IMG/VR virus record: IMGVR_UViG_3300020463_003399
Span: 25,561-89,560 of that record
DNA: 64,000 nucleotides
Origin: a virus
Direction: 5' to 3' (one strand)
Position 1 is the stretch's first letter; each line of letters opens with the position of its first letter. The notes under the pieces are model-generated. The model saw nothing but the letters and a program-made list of their open reading frames with translations. It ran no database searches and had not been told where the DNA came from. Shown one piece after another: positions 23,657 through 32,141 of this stretch. A program made the translations under genes and the position numbers.

Positions 23657-25101
23657 TGAAAGATTGTATTATTAATATAAAAGATGAAGTCAATATCAAA
23701 CTAGAAGGATTAGATCCTGCTACACGTAGAAAGTGTTCTAATAAACTTAAGTATTTTCTTCCACATGCATATCACATGCCAGCTTATAAACTTGGTCGTT
23801 GGGATGGAACGGTTAGGTTCTGTGATGTTGGAGGTAGAACGTTCTTAAATTTACTAGATGATATTCTTCCAATAATCATGCAGGAAGGGTATGATATAAA
23901 AATTAATGATGCAAGAGAAAAACATGATTTAGTATTTGATAAGGTACAGGAAGATTATTGGGGTGATGCAGTATGGCCAGCAGGTCATGTATCAGAAGGC
24001 CAAAAGATACGTTTAAGAGACTATCAGGTAGATATAGTGAATAAGTTCATAGAACACCCTCAATGCTTACAAGAGGTCGCCACTGGCGCAGGAAAGACTA
24101 TAATAACTGCTACGTTATCTAGCTTAGTAGAAAAATATGGTAGAACTATTGTTATCGTACCAAACAAAGATTTAGTTAGGCAGACATTTGAGGATTACGA
24201 AAACTGTGGTCTAGATGTTGGTGTATATTTTGGTGACAAAAAAGATATTGGAAAGATGCATACAATATGTACTTGGCAGAGTTTAAATTCTTTATTGAAG
24301 AAAACTAAAAAAGGCGAAGATGATATTGATGCTTTTATCGAAGATGTAATTTGTGTTATGGTAGATGAAGTACATCAAGCCAAAGCAGAAGTATTAAAAG
24401 ATTTACTTACAGGTGTGTTTTCTTATATACCTATTCGATGGGGTCTAACAGGAACAATACCAAAGACAGATTGGGAGTCTGCATCTTTAAGAAGTTCATT
24501 AGGAGAAGTTATCAATAGATTGGCGGCAAAAGAATTACAAGACCAAGGAGTATTAGCAAAGTGTCATGTTAATGTTGTCCAAACTTGTGAAACTGCGGAC
24601 TATCCAAACTATCAAAGTGAATTAAAATTTTTATTAGAAGATAAGTCACGTATGAAGTATGTGGCAAATATGATTGAAGAAGTATCTAAGACAGGTAATA
24701 CTTTGGTACTTACAGGGAGAATTAGTAATGGTAATTTATTACAAGAGTTATTACCCGGTTCTGAGTTTGTTCAAGGCTCAATGAAAGTTGTAGATAGAAA
24801 AGAAACATACAACGATATTAATCATGCGACTAATTCTATAACTATTGCCACATATGGTGTGGCGGCAGTAGGGATTAACATTCCAAGAATATTTAATCTG
24901 GTACTACTTGAACCAGGTAAGAGTTTTGTCCGTGTTATACAATCAATAGGCAGAGGTGTTCGTATAGCTAAAGATAAAGATTTCGTACAAATATGGGACG
25001 TAACAAGTAGATGTAAATTCAGTAGGCGTCATTTAACAGAAAGAAAAAAGTATTATAAGGAAGCTGAATATCCTTTTACTATAGATAAGGTCAATTATTA
25101 A
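23656..25101 (+). CDS. uvsW: DNA/RNA helicase UvsW
   Basis: UvsW is a superfamily 2 helicase that remodels branched DNA and R-loops and helps switch replication modes. An N-terminal DNA-binding region (residues 1-110, LGRWDGTVRFCD) precedes the helicase core: the Q-type motif RLRDYQVDIVNKF, Walker A VATGAGKT at 141-148, DEVH at 237-240, GLTGT in motif III, and the C-terminal VIQSIGRGVR (motif VI). 481 residues compares with 503 in T4. Overlaps the SufT-like stop codon. Confidence 0.93.
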   Translation: MKDCIINIKDEVNIKLEGLDPATRRKCSNKLKYFLPHAYHMPAYKLGRWDGTVRFCDVGGRTFLNLLDDILPIIMQEGYDIKINDAREKHDLVFDKVQEDYWGDAVWPAGHVSEGQKIRLRDYQVDIVNKFIEHPQCLQEVATGAGKTIITATLSSLVEKYGRTIVIVPNKDLVRQTFEDYENCGLDVGVYFGDKKDIGKMHTICTWQSLNSLLKKTKKGEDDIDAFIEDVICVMVDEVHQAKAEVLKDLLTGVFSYIPIRWGLTGTIPKTDWESASLRSSLGEVINRLAAKELQDQGVLAKCHVNVVQTCETADYPNYQSELKFLLEDKSRMKYVANMIEEVSKTGNTLVLTGRISNGNLLQELLPGSEFVQGSMKVVDRKETYNDINHATNSITIATYGVAAVGINIPRIFNLVLLEPGKSFVRVIQSIGRGVRIAKDKDFVQIWDVTSRCKFSRRHLTERKKYYKEAEYPFTIDKVNY

Positions 25102-25103
25102 AA

Positions 25104-25607
25104 ATGAAAATATTAACTCCAGAAAATCACTGTTATGAAATGAACAGTTTACCAGAGAATGAAATAGAAGACATAAGATATTGTGTAATGGATGTAACAG
25201 ATAAAGCAGAACCAGATTTCTTTTTTATTCCATTAGTATTCATCGAAACATTTAATGCACCAAGTATAAGTCTTAATATTGGAAAACATCAAATAGAAAT
25301 GCCAATAGATTGGAATATATTAATAGGAGATAGAGATATAGGTGAACTAGAATTTGTGCCTCTTACAAGCATAAATGAAAGAACTTTTCAAACTATCTTG
25401 ACAAATCCTCTAGGAGGATTTACAATGACATGGGAAGACATAAAAGTAAACAATGTATTTGCAGATGTAAAATGGTTTTTTCCAAAGTTAAAGTATGGAC
25501 ATATTTTAACAGTTCCTTTAGAACATGGACCAAAACCAAAGTGTGCATATTTCGTTAAAGACTTGAATAGAATTCCAGACGTATTACATAGTTATGACTT
25601 TTTTTAA
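25104..25607 (+). CDS. Unknown protein downstream of uvsW
   Basis: A 167-residue protein, beta-rich in its middle (FFFIPLVFIETFN, SISLNIGKHQIEMP) with a C-terminal part ending LHSYDFF. It starts three bases after uvsW. No motif or family is recognised, but there is no sign of decay, and the codon use is like its neighbours. Confidence 0.6.
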   Translation: MKILTPENHCYEMNSLPENEIEDIRYCVMDVTDKAEPDFFFIPLVFIETFNAPSISLNIGKHQIEMPIDWNILIGDRDIGELEFVPLTSINERTFQTILTNPLGGFTMTWEDIKVNNVFADVKWFFPKLKYGHILTVPLEHGPKPKCAYFVKDLNRIPDVLHSYDFF

Positions 25608-25616
25608 GGAACTAGA

Positions 25617-26099
25617 ATGGCTGAAAAGATACCACTAAAAGAAATCTTAGGTGCGATGGATCGCAAAGATTTTGATTGGTTTTCTAGATTAAGTGACGAA
25701 AAGAAAAAGCAATGGAGCAGTTGGTTGTTTCTTAGATATGCCAGTAGTGCAAAAGGAAAAGATAAAGAAGAATTATTATTAAACACAAATGAATTTGTAA
25801 ACAAGTATTATAAAGACTTGTTCAAATATCCTGAGTTGATGTGGAAGTTGTTTTGTTTAACTAGTACAGGAAGAAGTCAATTTCATGAGTATATAAAGCC
25901 ACCTAACTCAAGAGTTAAAACTGATACAGTTTCGCAGTTTATTTTACGCATGTTTCCGCATATGAAAAGCGATGAAATAGATTTGTTTAGAAACCTGAAC
26001 AGTATTGACGATATAAAACAGATGGCTGTAGATTTAGGTCTAACTGATAAAGAACTTGACGAAATTTTTGGTAAAACTAAAAAGAGGAAAAAGAAATGA
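25617..26099 (+). CDS. Helical protein; weak resemblance to clamp-loader small subunit gp62
   Basis: A 160-residue, all-helical protein with a basic C-terminus (KTKKRKKK). The phrases LKEILGAMDRKDF and YPELMWKLFCLTSTGRSQFHEYIKPP faintly recall the layout of T4 gp62 (IIGAINNK, then FPECMPAVYAMN), but the likeness is too thin to name it. Context beside uvsW suits a replication role. Its stop overlaps the next start (ATGA). Confidence 0.45.
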   Translation: MAEKIPLKEILGAMDRKDFDWFSRLSDEKKKQWSSWLFLRYASSAKGKDKEELLLNTNEFVNKYYKDLFKYPELMWKLFCLTSTGRSQFHEYIKPPNSRVKTDTVSQFILRMFPHMKSDEIDLFRNLNSIDDIKQMAVDLGLTDKELDEIFGKTKKRKKK

Positions 26100-26344
26100 T
26101 GGAACCATATCACAATAAAGGCTTTGGCTGGGCATTTTTTTGGATTGTAACTTTGGGATTTGTTTTCCCGGCAGTTATAATGTTATCAATAGATGATGGC
26201 TGGGCAAAATATAAAGCCATGAGAGGATTTAGTGGTGATTGTTGGGAGAATAGTAAACATGAAAGAGTATGTAAAGACGACAACACCTGTCTCATAGGAA
26301 GAAACTTTTGCATACCAGAAAAATACAGATGGAGGTCTGAATGA
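26096..26344 (+). CDS. Small single-span membrane protein
   Basis: An 82-residue protein with one membrane segment (WAFFWIVTLGFVFPAVIMLSI, about residues 12-32) and a polar C-terminal domain with five Cys (CWENSKHERVC, CLIGRNFC) that could form disulfides if exported. Start and stop overlap neighbours, so it is co-translated. Function unknown. Confidence 0.6.
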   Translation: MMEPYHNKGFGWAFFWIVTLGFVFPAVIMLSIDDGWAKYKAMRGFSGDCWENSKHERVCKDDNTCLIGRNFCIPEKYRWRSE

Positions 26345-26553
26345 CAAATGACGAACTTATAACACATATTAGAGTACTTGAAACTGAAATCAAAGTACAG
26401 AAATCAAGAATTGAACCGCATGATACTGGTCATATTCACACTACTATAGGTGTTCTAGAAGATAGAGTAGAAGAACTTTTAGTAGAAGTCAAGAATGGTC
26501 CAGTGCCAGGCACAGTAAGAGCAGGCACATGGGTACCAGACATGCCAATGTAG
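26341..26553 (+). CDS. Small coiled-coil protein upstream of tRNA
   Basis: A 70-residue protein with a short coiled-coil (ELITHIRVLETEIKVQKSRIE, then VLEDRVEELLVEVK) and a Gly/Pro-rich tail. Its start overlaps the previous stop (ATGA). It ends 11 bases before the tRNA. Function unknown. Confidence 0.5.
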   Translation: MTNDELITHIRVLETEIKVQKSRIEPHDTGHIHTTIGVLEDRVEELLVEVKNGPVPGTVRAGTWVPDMPM

Positions 26554-26564
26554 TTCAACCGAAC

Positions 26565-26641
26565 GGACCCGTAACTCAGCTGGATAGAGTGCTTGTCTAC
26601 GAAACAAGATGTCGGGAGTTCGAATCTCTCCGGGTCCGCCA
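26565..26641 (+). tRNA. tRNA-Arg (anticodon ACG)
   Basis: A full cloverleaf can be drawn: acceptor GGACCCG/CGGGTCC, D arm ACTC/GAGT, anticodon stem CTTGT/ACAAG with loop CTACGAA, T arm GGGAG/CTCTC with loop TTCGAAT. The terminal CCA is encoded. Anticodon ACG reads CGT, and after A-to-I editing by a host TadA also CGC and CGA. CGT codons are frequent in the virion genes, so it may support late protein synthesis. Confidence 0.95.
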
Positions 26642-26654
26642 ATGAGTTTAATAT

Positions 26655-27326
26655 ATGTTTGATTGTAAATTTTGTGGGAAAACTTTTCAAAGAGAAAAGA
26701 CTCTTTCTGCCCATATGTGCGAACAAAAACGCAGATGGGTTAATAAAGATTCTAAGTATGTTAGATTAGGTTTTCTCGCATATAATCGTTTCTATGAATT
26801 GACTACACAAGGTAGTAAAAAAAGAACATATGAAGATTTTGCAAGAAGTAAATATTACACAGGCTTTACAAAGTTTGGTAAATATATGCTAGATGTAAAT
26901 GCAATCGACCCAGAAAAATTCGTTGACTTTGTTATAACAACAAGTGTAAAACTTGATAAATGGACAAGCGATGCAGTTTATGAAACATATATTAGAGAAC
27001 TTAATAAAAAAGAAACTGCCGAACGTGCAGTTGAAAGAGGCATCTTATTGATGCAACAATGGGCGAGGGAAAATGATAAACCGTATAATGTATTCTTTAG
27101 GGAGATTAGTAGGCCACGTGCTATACATTGGATCAAATCCGGACGCATTAGCCCTTGGATTATTTTTAATTCTGTATCTGGTAATGAACTTCTAAACAGT
27201 TTCAATGACCATGAATTAAATTTAATCAATGAATATCTTGAACCAACTTTTTGGACAAGAAAATTTGAAGTAAGAAAAGATGATGTATTATTTGTTAAAG
27301 ATATATTACAAAAGGCAGGTATTTAA
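26655..27326 (+). CDS. Protein with N-terminal C2H2-type zinc finger
   Basis: Residues 4-22 (CKFCGKTFQREKTLSAHMC) form a C2H-C type zinc finger, followed by a 200-residue helical domain (KSKYYTGFTKFGKYMLD, HWIKSGRISPWIIFNS). This layout is one I associate with T4-like marine phages, but I know no function; DNA or RNA binding is likely from the finger. It begins 14 bases after the tRNA with no Shine-Dalgarno, so its translation may depend on tRNA processing of the shared transcript. Confidence 0.65.
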   Translation: MFDCKFCGKTFQREKTLSAHMCEQKRRWVNKDSKYVRLGFLAYNRFYELTTQGSKKRTYEDFARSKYYTGFTKFGKYMLDVNAIDPEKFVDFVITTSVKLDKWTSDAVYETYIRELNKKETAERAVERGILLMQQWARENDKPYNVFFREISRPRAIHWIKSGRISPWIIFNSVSGNELLNSFNDHELNLINEYLEPTFWTRKFEVRKDDVLFVKDILQKAGI

Positions 27327-27328
27327 AA

Positions 27329-27520
27329 ATGAAATTAACAAATCAAAGTGACAAAGCAATTCTTGATAAACTTGAAGAAGTCGAAGAAAAAATCGATATA
27401 GCATTAAAAAGAATAGACACTTTAAATGAAAAGCTAAGTAAACATATAGATTTTATAGGTAAGACATACGATGGATTAAGAAGTCCTATCGATGCGGCTA
27501 AAAGATTTTTAGGAAGATAA
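27329..27520 (+). CDS. Small coiled-coil protein
   Basis: A 63-residue helical protein with heptad-like pattern (ILDKLEEVEEKIDIALKRID) and a basic end (AAKRFLGR). Starts three bases after the zinc-finger gene. Unknown function. Confidence 0.55.
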   Translation: MKLTNQSDKAILDKLEEVEEKIDIALKRIDTLNEKLSKHIDFIGKTYDGLRSPIDAAKRFLGR

Positions 27521-27521
27521 T

Positions 27522-27737
27522 ATGGGAACTAAAAAAGTATCAAGAGAAACAAGTAAAATGGTTCTAGTCAAGGAACATCCAGACACTAAAGAACTATATT
27601 TTGAATTGCCTCCTGGTATTTTAAGAAGTCTCGGTTGGACAGAAGACGATGAGTTAGAGTGGTATAAAACTCAAGACGATAATTGGGCTTTGAGAAAAGT
27701 CAAACTTTCGGAAGAACCTAAAATAAAAAAGGAATAA
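27522..27737 (+). CDS. Small AbrB/SpoVT-like protein
   Basis: A 71-residue protein whose core (LYFELPPGILRSLGWTEDDE then LEWYKTQDDNWALRKV) matches the swapped-hairpin AbrB pattern of 'I/LP..IL..LGW..GD.L......LRK'. That family binds DNA as dimers and often includes antitoxins or regulators. No toxin gene is evident beside it. Possible small transcription regulator. Confidence 0.55.
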   Translation: MGTKKVSRETSKMVLVKEHPDTKELYFELPPGILRSLGWTEDDELEWYKTQDDNWALRKVKLSEEPKIKKE

Positions 27738-27741
27738 TAAT

Positions 27742-28287
27742 ATGGGCTCAGATATGGATGATATTGATAATATGATTAAAAAGTATATTTACGAAAGTCC
27801 TGATGGCGGGAAAACAGTGTATCAAAGACCCTTTGGTGCACCTCATGAAGAAAGAGAACTTGTTCCAAGTCAAGAAGAAAGAGACAAAATGGACGACAAG
27901 GAACTTATGAGATTAGCACATGAGTATAAAGAGTTATGCGATGATGACGATGACATGACATTTGAATTAGATACATCAAATTCTCTATATGGTTTAGATA
28001 CAACAAATACTATAACAATGTCAAGTATGCCTTCAATGGGTATGACACATTCTTTTTCATCATCAGCGGCACATACTTTGACGATTGGTGATGGTTATAT
28101 GGATCCAGGCGATGATCCAATTGAAGAAATGGAAAAGAGATTAACTGCTATAGAAGATAGATTAAAGATACTAAAACCAGACCCTAACAAGCTAAAAGAA
28201 TATAAGATACTAGAAGGTCTATATGAACAGTATAAGGCGGCTGAGGCGCTTCTAAACGCACCAGGACCGGGCGATAAGAATGAATAA
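27742..28287 (+). CDS. Acidic protein with Ser/Thr/Met-rich linker
   Basis: A 181-residue acidic protein. Residues 70-120 are a low-complexity Ser/Thr/Met stretch (TITMSSMPSMGMTHSFSSSA), and the C-terminus is a coiled-coil (EEMEKRLTAIEDRLKILKP). No family recognised. Start follows AAAAAGGAATAATAAT; the stop overlaps the phosphoribosyltransferase start. Confidence 0.6.
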   Translation: MGSDMDDIDNMIKKYIYESPDGGKTVYQRPFGAPHEERELVPSQEERDKMDDKELMRLAHEYKELCDDDDDMTFELDTSNSLYGLDTTNTITMSSMPSMGMTHSFSSSAAHTLTIGDGYMDPGDDPIEEMEKRLTAIEDRLKILKPDPNKLKEYKILEGLYEQYKAAEALLNAPGPGDKNE

Positions 28288-28744
28288 GACTATTACTTAC
28301 AGTTGGCAAAATGTAGACAAAGCAATACAAACTATTGCTATGCAAATGTATGAAAGTCAATGGAGACCTGATTACATAGTAGGTATTACACGTGGAGGAT
28401 TAGTTCCAGCAGTAATGTTGTCTCATATGACTAATATACCAATGCATACTCTTTGTGTTCAGTTAGGTGCAGAAGGTCTTGAAGAAAATATTGAAAGCAA
28501 TATTAAAATGGCAGGCGATGCCATTAATGGTAAAAACATTTTAATCATTGACGATATCAATAGAGGCGGTGATGCATTAGAATGGATTATAAATGATTGG
28601 GCTTTATCTGAGGAATCCTTACATGGAAATGTTAAATTTGCTTCACTAATTATAGATCCAAATTCTAAAGTTGATACAGATTTTTTCTATGAAGAATTAG
28701 ATAATGAAAATGAAATGTGGGTCAACTTTCCTTGGGAACAATGA
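28280..28744 (+). CDS. Type I phosphoribosyltransferase
   Basis: The PRPP-binding motif is NILIIDDINRGGDAL (two adjacent acids, near residues 85-99) and the pyrophosphate loop is VGITRGGLVPAVMLS near 34-48; the overall pattern resembles xanthine/hypoxanthine phosphoribosyltransferases. It would use PRPP, which the phage can make with its own PRPP synthetase at 37301. At 154 residues it is complete. Base specificity cannot be read. Overlap with both neighbours suggests an operon. Confidence 0.82.
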   Translation: MNKTITYSWQNVDKAIQTIAMQMYESQWRPDYIVGITRGGLVPAVMLSHMTNIPMHTLCVQLGAEGLEENIESNIKMAGDAINGKNILIIDDINRGGDALEWIINDWALSEESLHGNVKFASLIIDPNSKVDTDFFYEELDNENEMWVNFPWEQ

Positions 28745-29529
28745 AACATATTATACCTGAACAACTTGAACAAGAAACACATCTATTAGAATATTTTGCA
28801 GGTACATATGGTGATTATGTATGTGGTATTATATCATATTCTATAGATGGTTACTATGATGATTATGTTGATTTAGAAGATGAAAGAAGATACTGGAAAG
28901 TAGAACATTCTCTAGTAAAGAGAAATAGATATTCATTAGGTCTCAGAGGCAACGGTTATGAGCATGTAGAAAACTATACAGATTTTATGTTGGCTCATAA
29001 AATATGGTTAGAATTTCAACCTCACTTTGATACAGTATCTCCAACAAAAGTATTATTCAATACACACCCAAGATTATACAATTCAAATTATAATGATCCT
29101 TTAATATATAGAACGATTACAAATAAATTTAAGAATACAAAAACAAAAATTATATCAATACCTTTAGAATTTGATGCTATATTTAAAGTTGCATGTAATG
29201 AATATTATACTAGTAGAATGCATAAGCTAGATGCTCCATCAGATTTAAAAGCATTTTATGGTATATTTAAATCACACGTAGATAAACAAAAAGGCATACT
29301 AAATCATATTCCAGAAGAACAACGTTTTGCTATAAATGATATAGATAAGCTATCACCAAAAGATATTGTATCATATGGCGATGTAGATAGAGAAAAGTTT
29401 GAACACTATCAGAAATTATACAACGATAAAAAGATGGATGTTTTAAACTGGCATACAAAAAGACTGTATGAAAAAACTAAAAAAAGTAGACCTGGATATA
29501 TTCTTGATTTAGAAAATTATCTAAAGTGA
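28741..29529 (+). CDS. Unknown protein, end of plus-strand operon
   Basis: A 262-residue protein starting in the previous stop (ATGA). It is rich in Tyr, Asn and Asp, with phrases EYFAGTYGDYVCGIIS, KVLFNTHPRLYNSNYNDPL and SRPGYILDLENYLK. No family is recognised; the mixed alpha/beta pattern could be an enzyme. It converges with the minus-strand hydrolase-like gene, overlapping by nine bases. Confidence 0.6.
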   Translation: MKHIIPEQLEQETHLLEYFAGTYGDYVCGIISYSIDGYYDDYVDLEDERRYWKVEHSLVKRNRYSLGLRGNGYEHVENYTDFMLAHKIWLEFQPHFDTVSPTKVLFNTHPRLYNSNYNDPLIYRTITNKFKNTKTKIISIPLEFDAIFKVACNEYYTSRMHKLDAPSDLKAFYGIFKSHVDKQKGILNHIPEEQRFAINDIDKLSPKDIVSYGDVDREKFEHYQKLYNDKKMDVLNWHTKRLYEKTKKSRPGYILDLENYLK

Positions 29530-30540
29530 TTCAATAAACTCTTTTAATATCTTTCTATCAACATAAGGTCTTATGTTGTGAGTTTGACTTTCTGATATCT
29601 TATAATCTATTTCTTTTATAGATAGATTTTCACATTCAAACTGTTTTATATAATGTAGAAAACTTACATAGTCAGTATCATATTTTCCATACAAATAGTC
29701 TACTTTGATATTTGGATAATCAGATAAAAATCTAAAAGGATCTATAATTTCATTATTAAGATTTAGCTTTTTAAATTTCCAACATCTTACTATATGCAAT
29801 ATTGCAGGATATATCATTGCTAACTGTTGGTCTTTTAAATGCTCTGGTCTATTATGCCATTTCATATATTGTTTAACCCAAGGAGAATGATTCCAAGAAA
29901 ATGTAGCTTGACCTCCTGTGAGAAATACATTTGTAACTATATCTTTTAAGTGATATGCAAGACTTAATGAACAAGCTACATGTTTTGAATCAGCATAGAT
30001 GACTACGTTTTTATATTCTTTTTTAATATACTCTCGTATTTGATTACAAGTTTTTTCTTGTGTATTGTTTTGTTCACTTACGCCTAACATCATTACACTA
30101 GGATATAATGATTCTGGATATCTAAATGGGTCTTCATTTACAATCAGTAAATCAGTATCTAAATTTATTATCTTATCACTTACATTTGTCAGTGGACTAG
30201 TTAATCTTCCTTCATGTCCTGCGTAACTAGTGAGTAATATAATTAGCTTATCATGTTCTTTGTTTGTCTTTTTCCAGCACATAGTAAAGTCTTTACTTAC
30301 ATTTTCAAAACGTTCTTCATCGTAAGTATGCACAATATCTTTATATGCGTCCCAACTTCCTGTATTGGCTCTACGCAGATAAGTGTCTGTTACATCTTTT
30401 TTGTATATTTTAGTATAGATATCTGTACTTGTTAAAGACTCAAGTTGTTTTATTTTGTCGTATATTAATGTTTCGTTCAAAAAGAAAAGGTCTACTTCAC
30501 TATCGAGGTCAACGTCTATACCACGTATATGTATTTTCAT
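29521..30540 (-). CDS. Putative alpha/beta-hydrolase-like protein paired with radical SAM enzyme
   Basis: A 339-residue protein I cannot place in a named family. The order of candidate residues fits an alpha/beta-hydrolase: a Ser in the strand-turn-helix VVIYADSKHVACSLSLAYH, an Asp in VDYLYGKYDTDYVSF and a His in SESQTHNIRPY; an earlier strand IILLTSYAGHEGR would carry the oxyanion site. The nucleophile turn lacks the usual GxSxG, so this is a hypothesis. It starts one base after the stop of the radical SAM gene and must be co-transcribed with it. Confidence 0.5.
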   Translation of the reverse strand: MKIHIRGIDVDLDSEVDLFFLNETLIYDKIKQLESLTSTDIYTKIYKKDVTDTYLRRANTGSWDAYKDIVHTYDEERFENVSKDFTMCWKKTNKEHDKLIILLTSYAGHEGRLTSPLTNVSDKIINLDTDLLIVNEDPFRYPESLYPSVMMLGVSEQNNTQEKTCNQIREYIKKEYKNVVIYADSKHVACSLSLAYHLKDIVTNVFLTGGQATFSWNHSPWVKQYMKWHNRPEHLKDQQLAMIYPAILHIVRCWKFKKLNLNNEIIDPFRFLSDYPNIKVDYLYGKYDTDYVSFLHYIKQFECENLSIKEIDYKISESQTHNIRPYVDRKILKEFIESL

Positions 30541-31479
30541 TTAGTATATACCTTCGTTTTCTTTTGCATGTTCGTAGAATGGTGCAAGTTTGAAGTTTTC
30601 TGTTATTCTGCCTCTACGTTTACTTCCTGGATCTGGGATACCACCTTCGTTATCTGTGTCCCAATTAGTTATTTTTACCCATCTTCCTCTATTCAACATT
30701 TTGTTACCTTCTCTTAATGGAAATAGAATACTGTTCTGTTCATTAAACTTATTGTAGTAAGGCACCCCATGAAAACTCCATATATAGTCCTCTGATATGT
30801 TAAACTGGTCTGCACATAGTTTTACTAGTCCATTCAATTTAATGTTACCATCTTTGTCTTTTTGATATCTACCAAGTTGACCAACGTTTTTAATTCTCAT
30901 CATTATGTTTCTGATGTTTTCTTTTTCTACGAGTTCTTTTAATTTCGCAGGAGCCTCATAGTTTATTTCAGGAATAATAATTGTACCTGTATTTAAATTC
31001 ATCTTTCTATCTACAATGTTACGAAGTGCTTTTAGTTTCTTTTTAGCACAACGCATTTCATCAATTTGTTCATACCAGTCATCATTATCAACACCATTCA
31101 AACTTAAAGTCACACTACGTAATCCTGCTTGAATTAGTGAATCTAAATATTTTGCATGTGATAATCTTAGACCATTTGATACTAATGTACAACTGTGTTT
31201 TCTTCCATCGGTTCTGCCATGCTGATAAACTGCACGAATAAACTCTGCACAGTCCTTAGCCATAGTAGGCTCAGCACCGATAATACGAATAAATGCTCTA
31301 CCACCTAATCTATCCATAAAGTCTTTGAATTTATCTAAATCCATATCAGGTGGTTCTCTGTTTGGTATGTAACAATTCTTACAAGTCATGTTACATTTAT
31401 GCGTTATATCAGCACAAATATCCACAAAGGTATTATTCTCTGGTTCTGTAATTTCATAATTAAAGAGTTTTATGCTCAT
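30541..31479 (-). CDS. Radical SAM enzyme with SPASM-less architecture
   Basis: The CX3CX2C motif that binds the 4Fe-4S cluster is at Cys29, Cys33 and Cys36 (DITHKCNMTCKNCYIP). A SAM-binding 'GAEPT' (RIIGAEPTMAKDC) and the strand SVTLSLNGVDND follow in the standard TIM-barrel order. The C-terminal 100 residues (from LVKLCADQFNISEDY) are short and have no twitch or SPASM Cys cluster, so only the SAM cluster is expected. The closest general pattern is MoaA/QueE/peptide-modifying enzymes. It is transcribed from a late-type box, unusual for a metabolic gene. Substrate unknown. Confidence 0.85.
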   Translation of the reverse strand: MSIKLFNYEITEPENNTFVDICADITHKCNMTCKNCYIPNREPPDMDLDKFKDFMDRLGGRAFIRIIGAEPTMAKDCAEFIRAVYQHGRTDGRKHSCTLVSNGLRLSHAKYLDSLIQAGLRSVTLSLNGVDNDDWYEQIDEMRCAKKKLKALRNIVDRKMNLNTGTIIIPEINYEAPAKLKELVEKENIRNIMMRIKNVGQLGRYQKDKDGNIKLNGLVKLCADQFNISEDYIWSFHGVPYYNKFNEQNSILFPLREGNKMLNRGRWVKITNWDTDNEGGIPDPGSKRRGRITENFKLAPFYEHAKENEGIY

Positions 31480-31490
31480 TCATTCGCCTT

Positions 31491-31499
31491 AATAAATAG
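31491..31499 (+). promoter_or_regulatory. Late-type box, plus strand, for 2OG-oxygenase pair and desaturase
   Basis: AATAAATAG lies 45 bases before the ATG at 31536, followed by TAGGAGAAG as Shine-Dalgarno. Together with the minus-strand box at 31509 it makes a divergent promoter pair. Confidence 0.6.
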
Positions 31500-31508
31500 T
31501 GTATAGAC

Positions 31509-31517
31509 GTATTTATC
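31509..31517 (-). promoter_or_regulatory. Late-type box, minus strand, for radical SAM operon
   Basis: GATAAATAC on the minus strand is the commonest form in this genome and lies 30 bases before the radical SAM start. Confidence 0.65.
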
Positions 31518-31535
31518 GTCCTAGGAGAAGCTAAA

Positions 31536-32141
31536 ATGTTAGAGCATTTATACAAATTTAACTATGATATTGATAGAGAGCAACTTGTAAAAGAGAACGA
31601 ATCAATGAGTGCAAGTGGCGATACTTCTTTACTTACAGTGAATACAGAACTAATAGAAAAAGTAAATGCAGGCAGAGAAACAGGAGAAGACATATTTCCG
31701 ACATATCATGATTTGAAAGATAAAGAGCAATGGGATAATATGGATACTCTAAAAATAAGAATGTTCGATGAATATAAATTTCAAAATGATTGTCCTGAGA
31801 TGAAAAGATTAACAATAGATTTTGGTAATATAATAGGAAGCAAAGATATAACTCCTTTCTTTGTACATCAAGAAAAAGATTCAGACTTTCCATTTCATAT
31901 AGATATGGGGTTTCAATGTGCTATAAATGTTATAGTAAAAGGTGGGGATACACCAATACTTTTTAGAGATAATGACGAAATACATGAGTATCATTACGAG
32001 AATGCTCTGCTAAATATATGTAATATTTTTCATAGTGTGCCTGTACAACAAGACACAAATCGCATGTTATTAAAATTTAGAATTAAAGATGTATCATATG
32101 AAGATGCATCAAAAAGAATGATGGAGCATTTTGGTGAGTAA
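31536..32141 (+). CDS. 2-oxoglutarate/Fe(II)-oxygenase-like protein A
   Basis: The double-stranded beta-helix pattern of Fe(II) oxygenases is present: His121-x-Asp123 in FHIDMGFQCAINVIVKGG, a distal His166 in FHSVPV and Arg176 in NRMLLKFRI as the likely 2-oxoglutarate anchor. The N-terminal 110 residues are unlike known families. It is a paralogue of the next gene: both share 'CAIN.I.KG..TPI.F', 'NALLN' and 'RML.K.RI'. Substrate unknown; hydroxylation of a lipid, peptide or sugar product of the neighbouring genes is possible. Preceded by a late-type box. Confidence 0.7.
   Translation: MLEHLYKFNYDIDREQLVKENESMSASGDTSLLTVNTELIEKVNAGRETGEDIFPTYHDLKDKEQWDNMDTLKIRMFDEYKFQNDCPEMKRLTIDFGNIIGSKDITPFFVHQEKDSDFPFHIDMGFQCAINVIVKGGDTPILFRDNDEIHEYHYENALLNICNIFHSVPVQQDTNRMLLKFRIKDVSYEDASKRMMEHFGE

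Noticed and set aside
30253-30717. Plus-strand hydrophobic frames within the radical SAM and hydrolase-like genes
   Set aside because: Both minus-strand genes have family motifs or tight operon spacing and a promoter; the plus frames have none.
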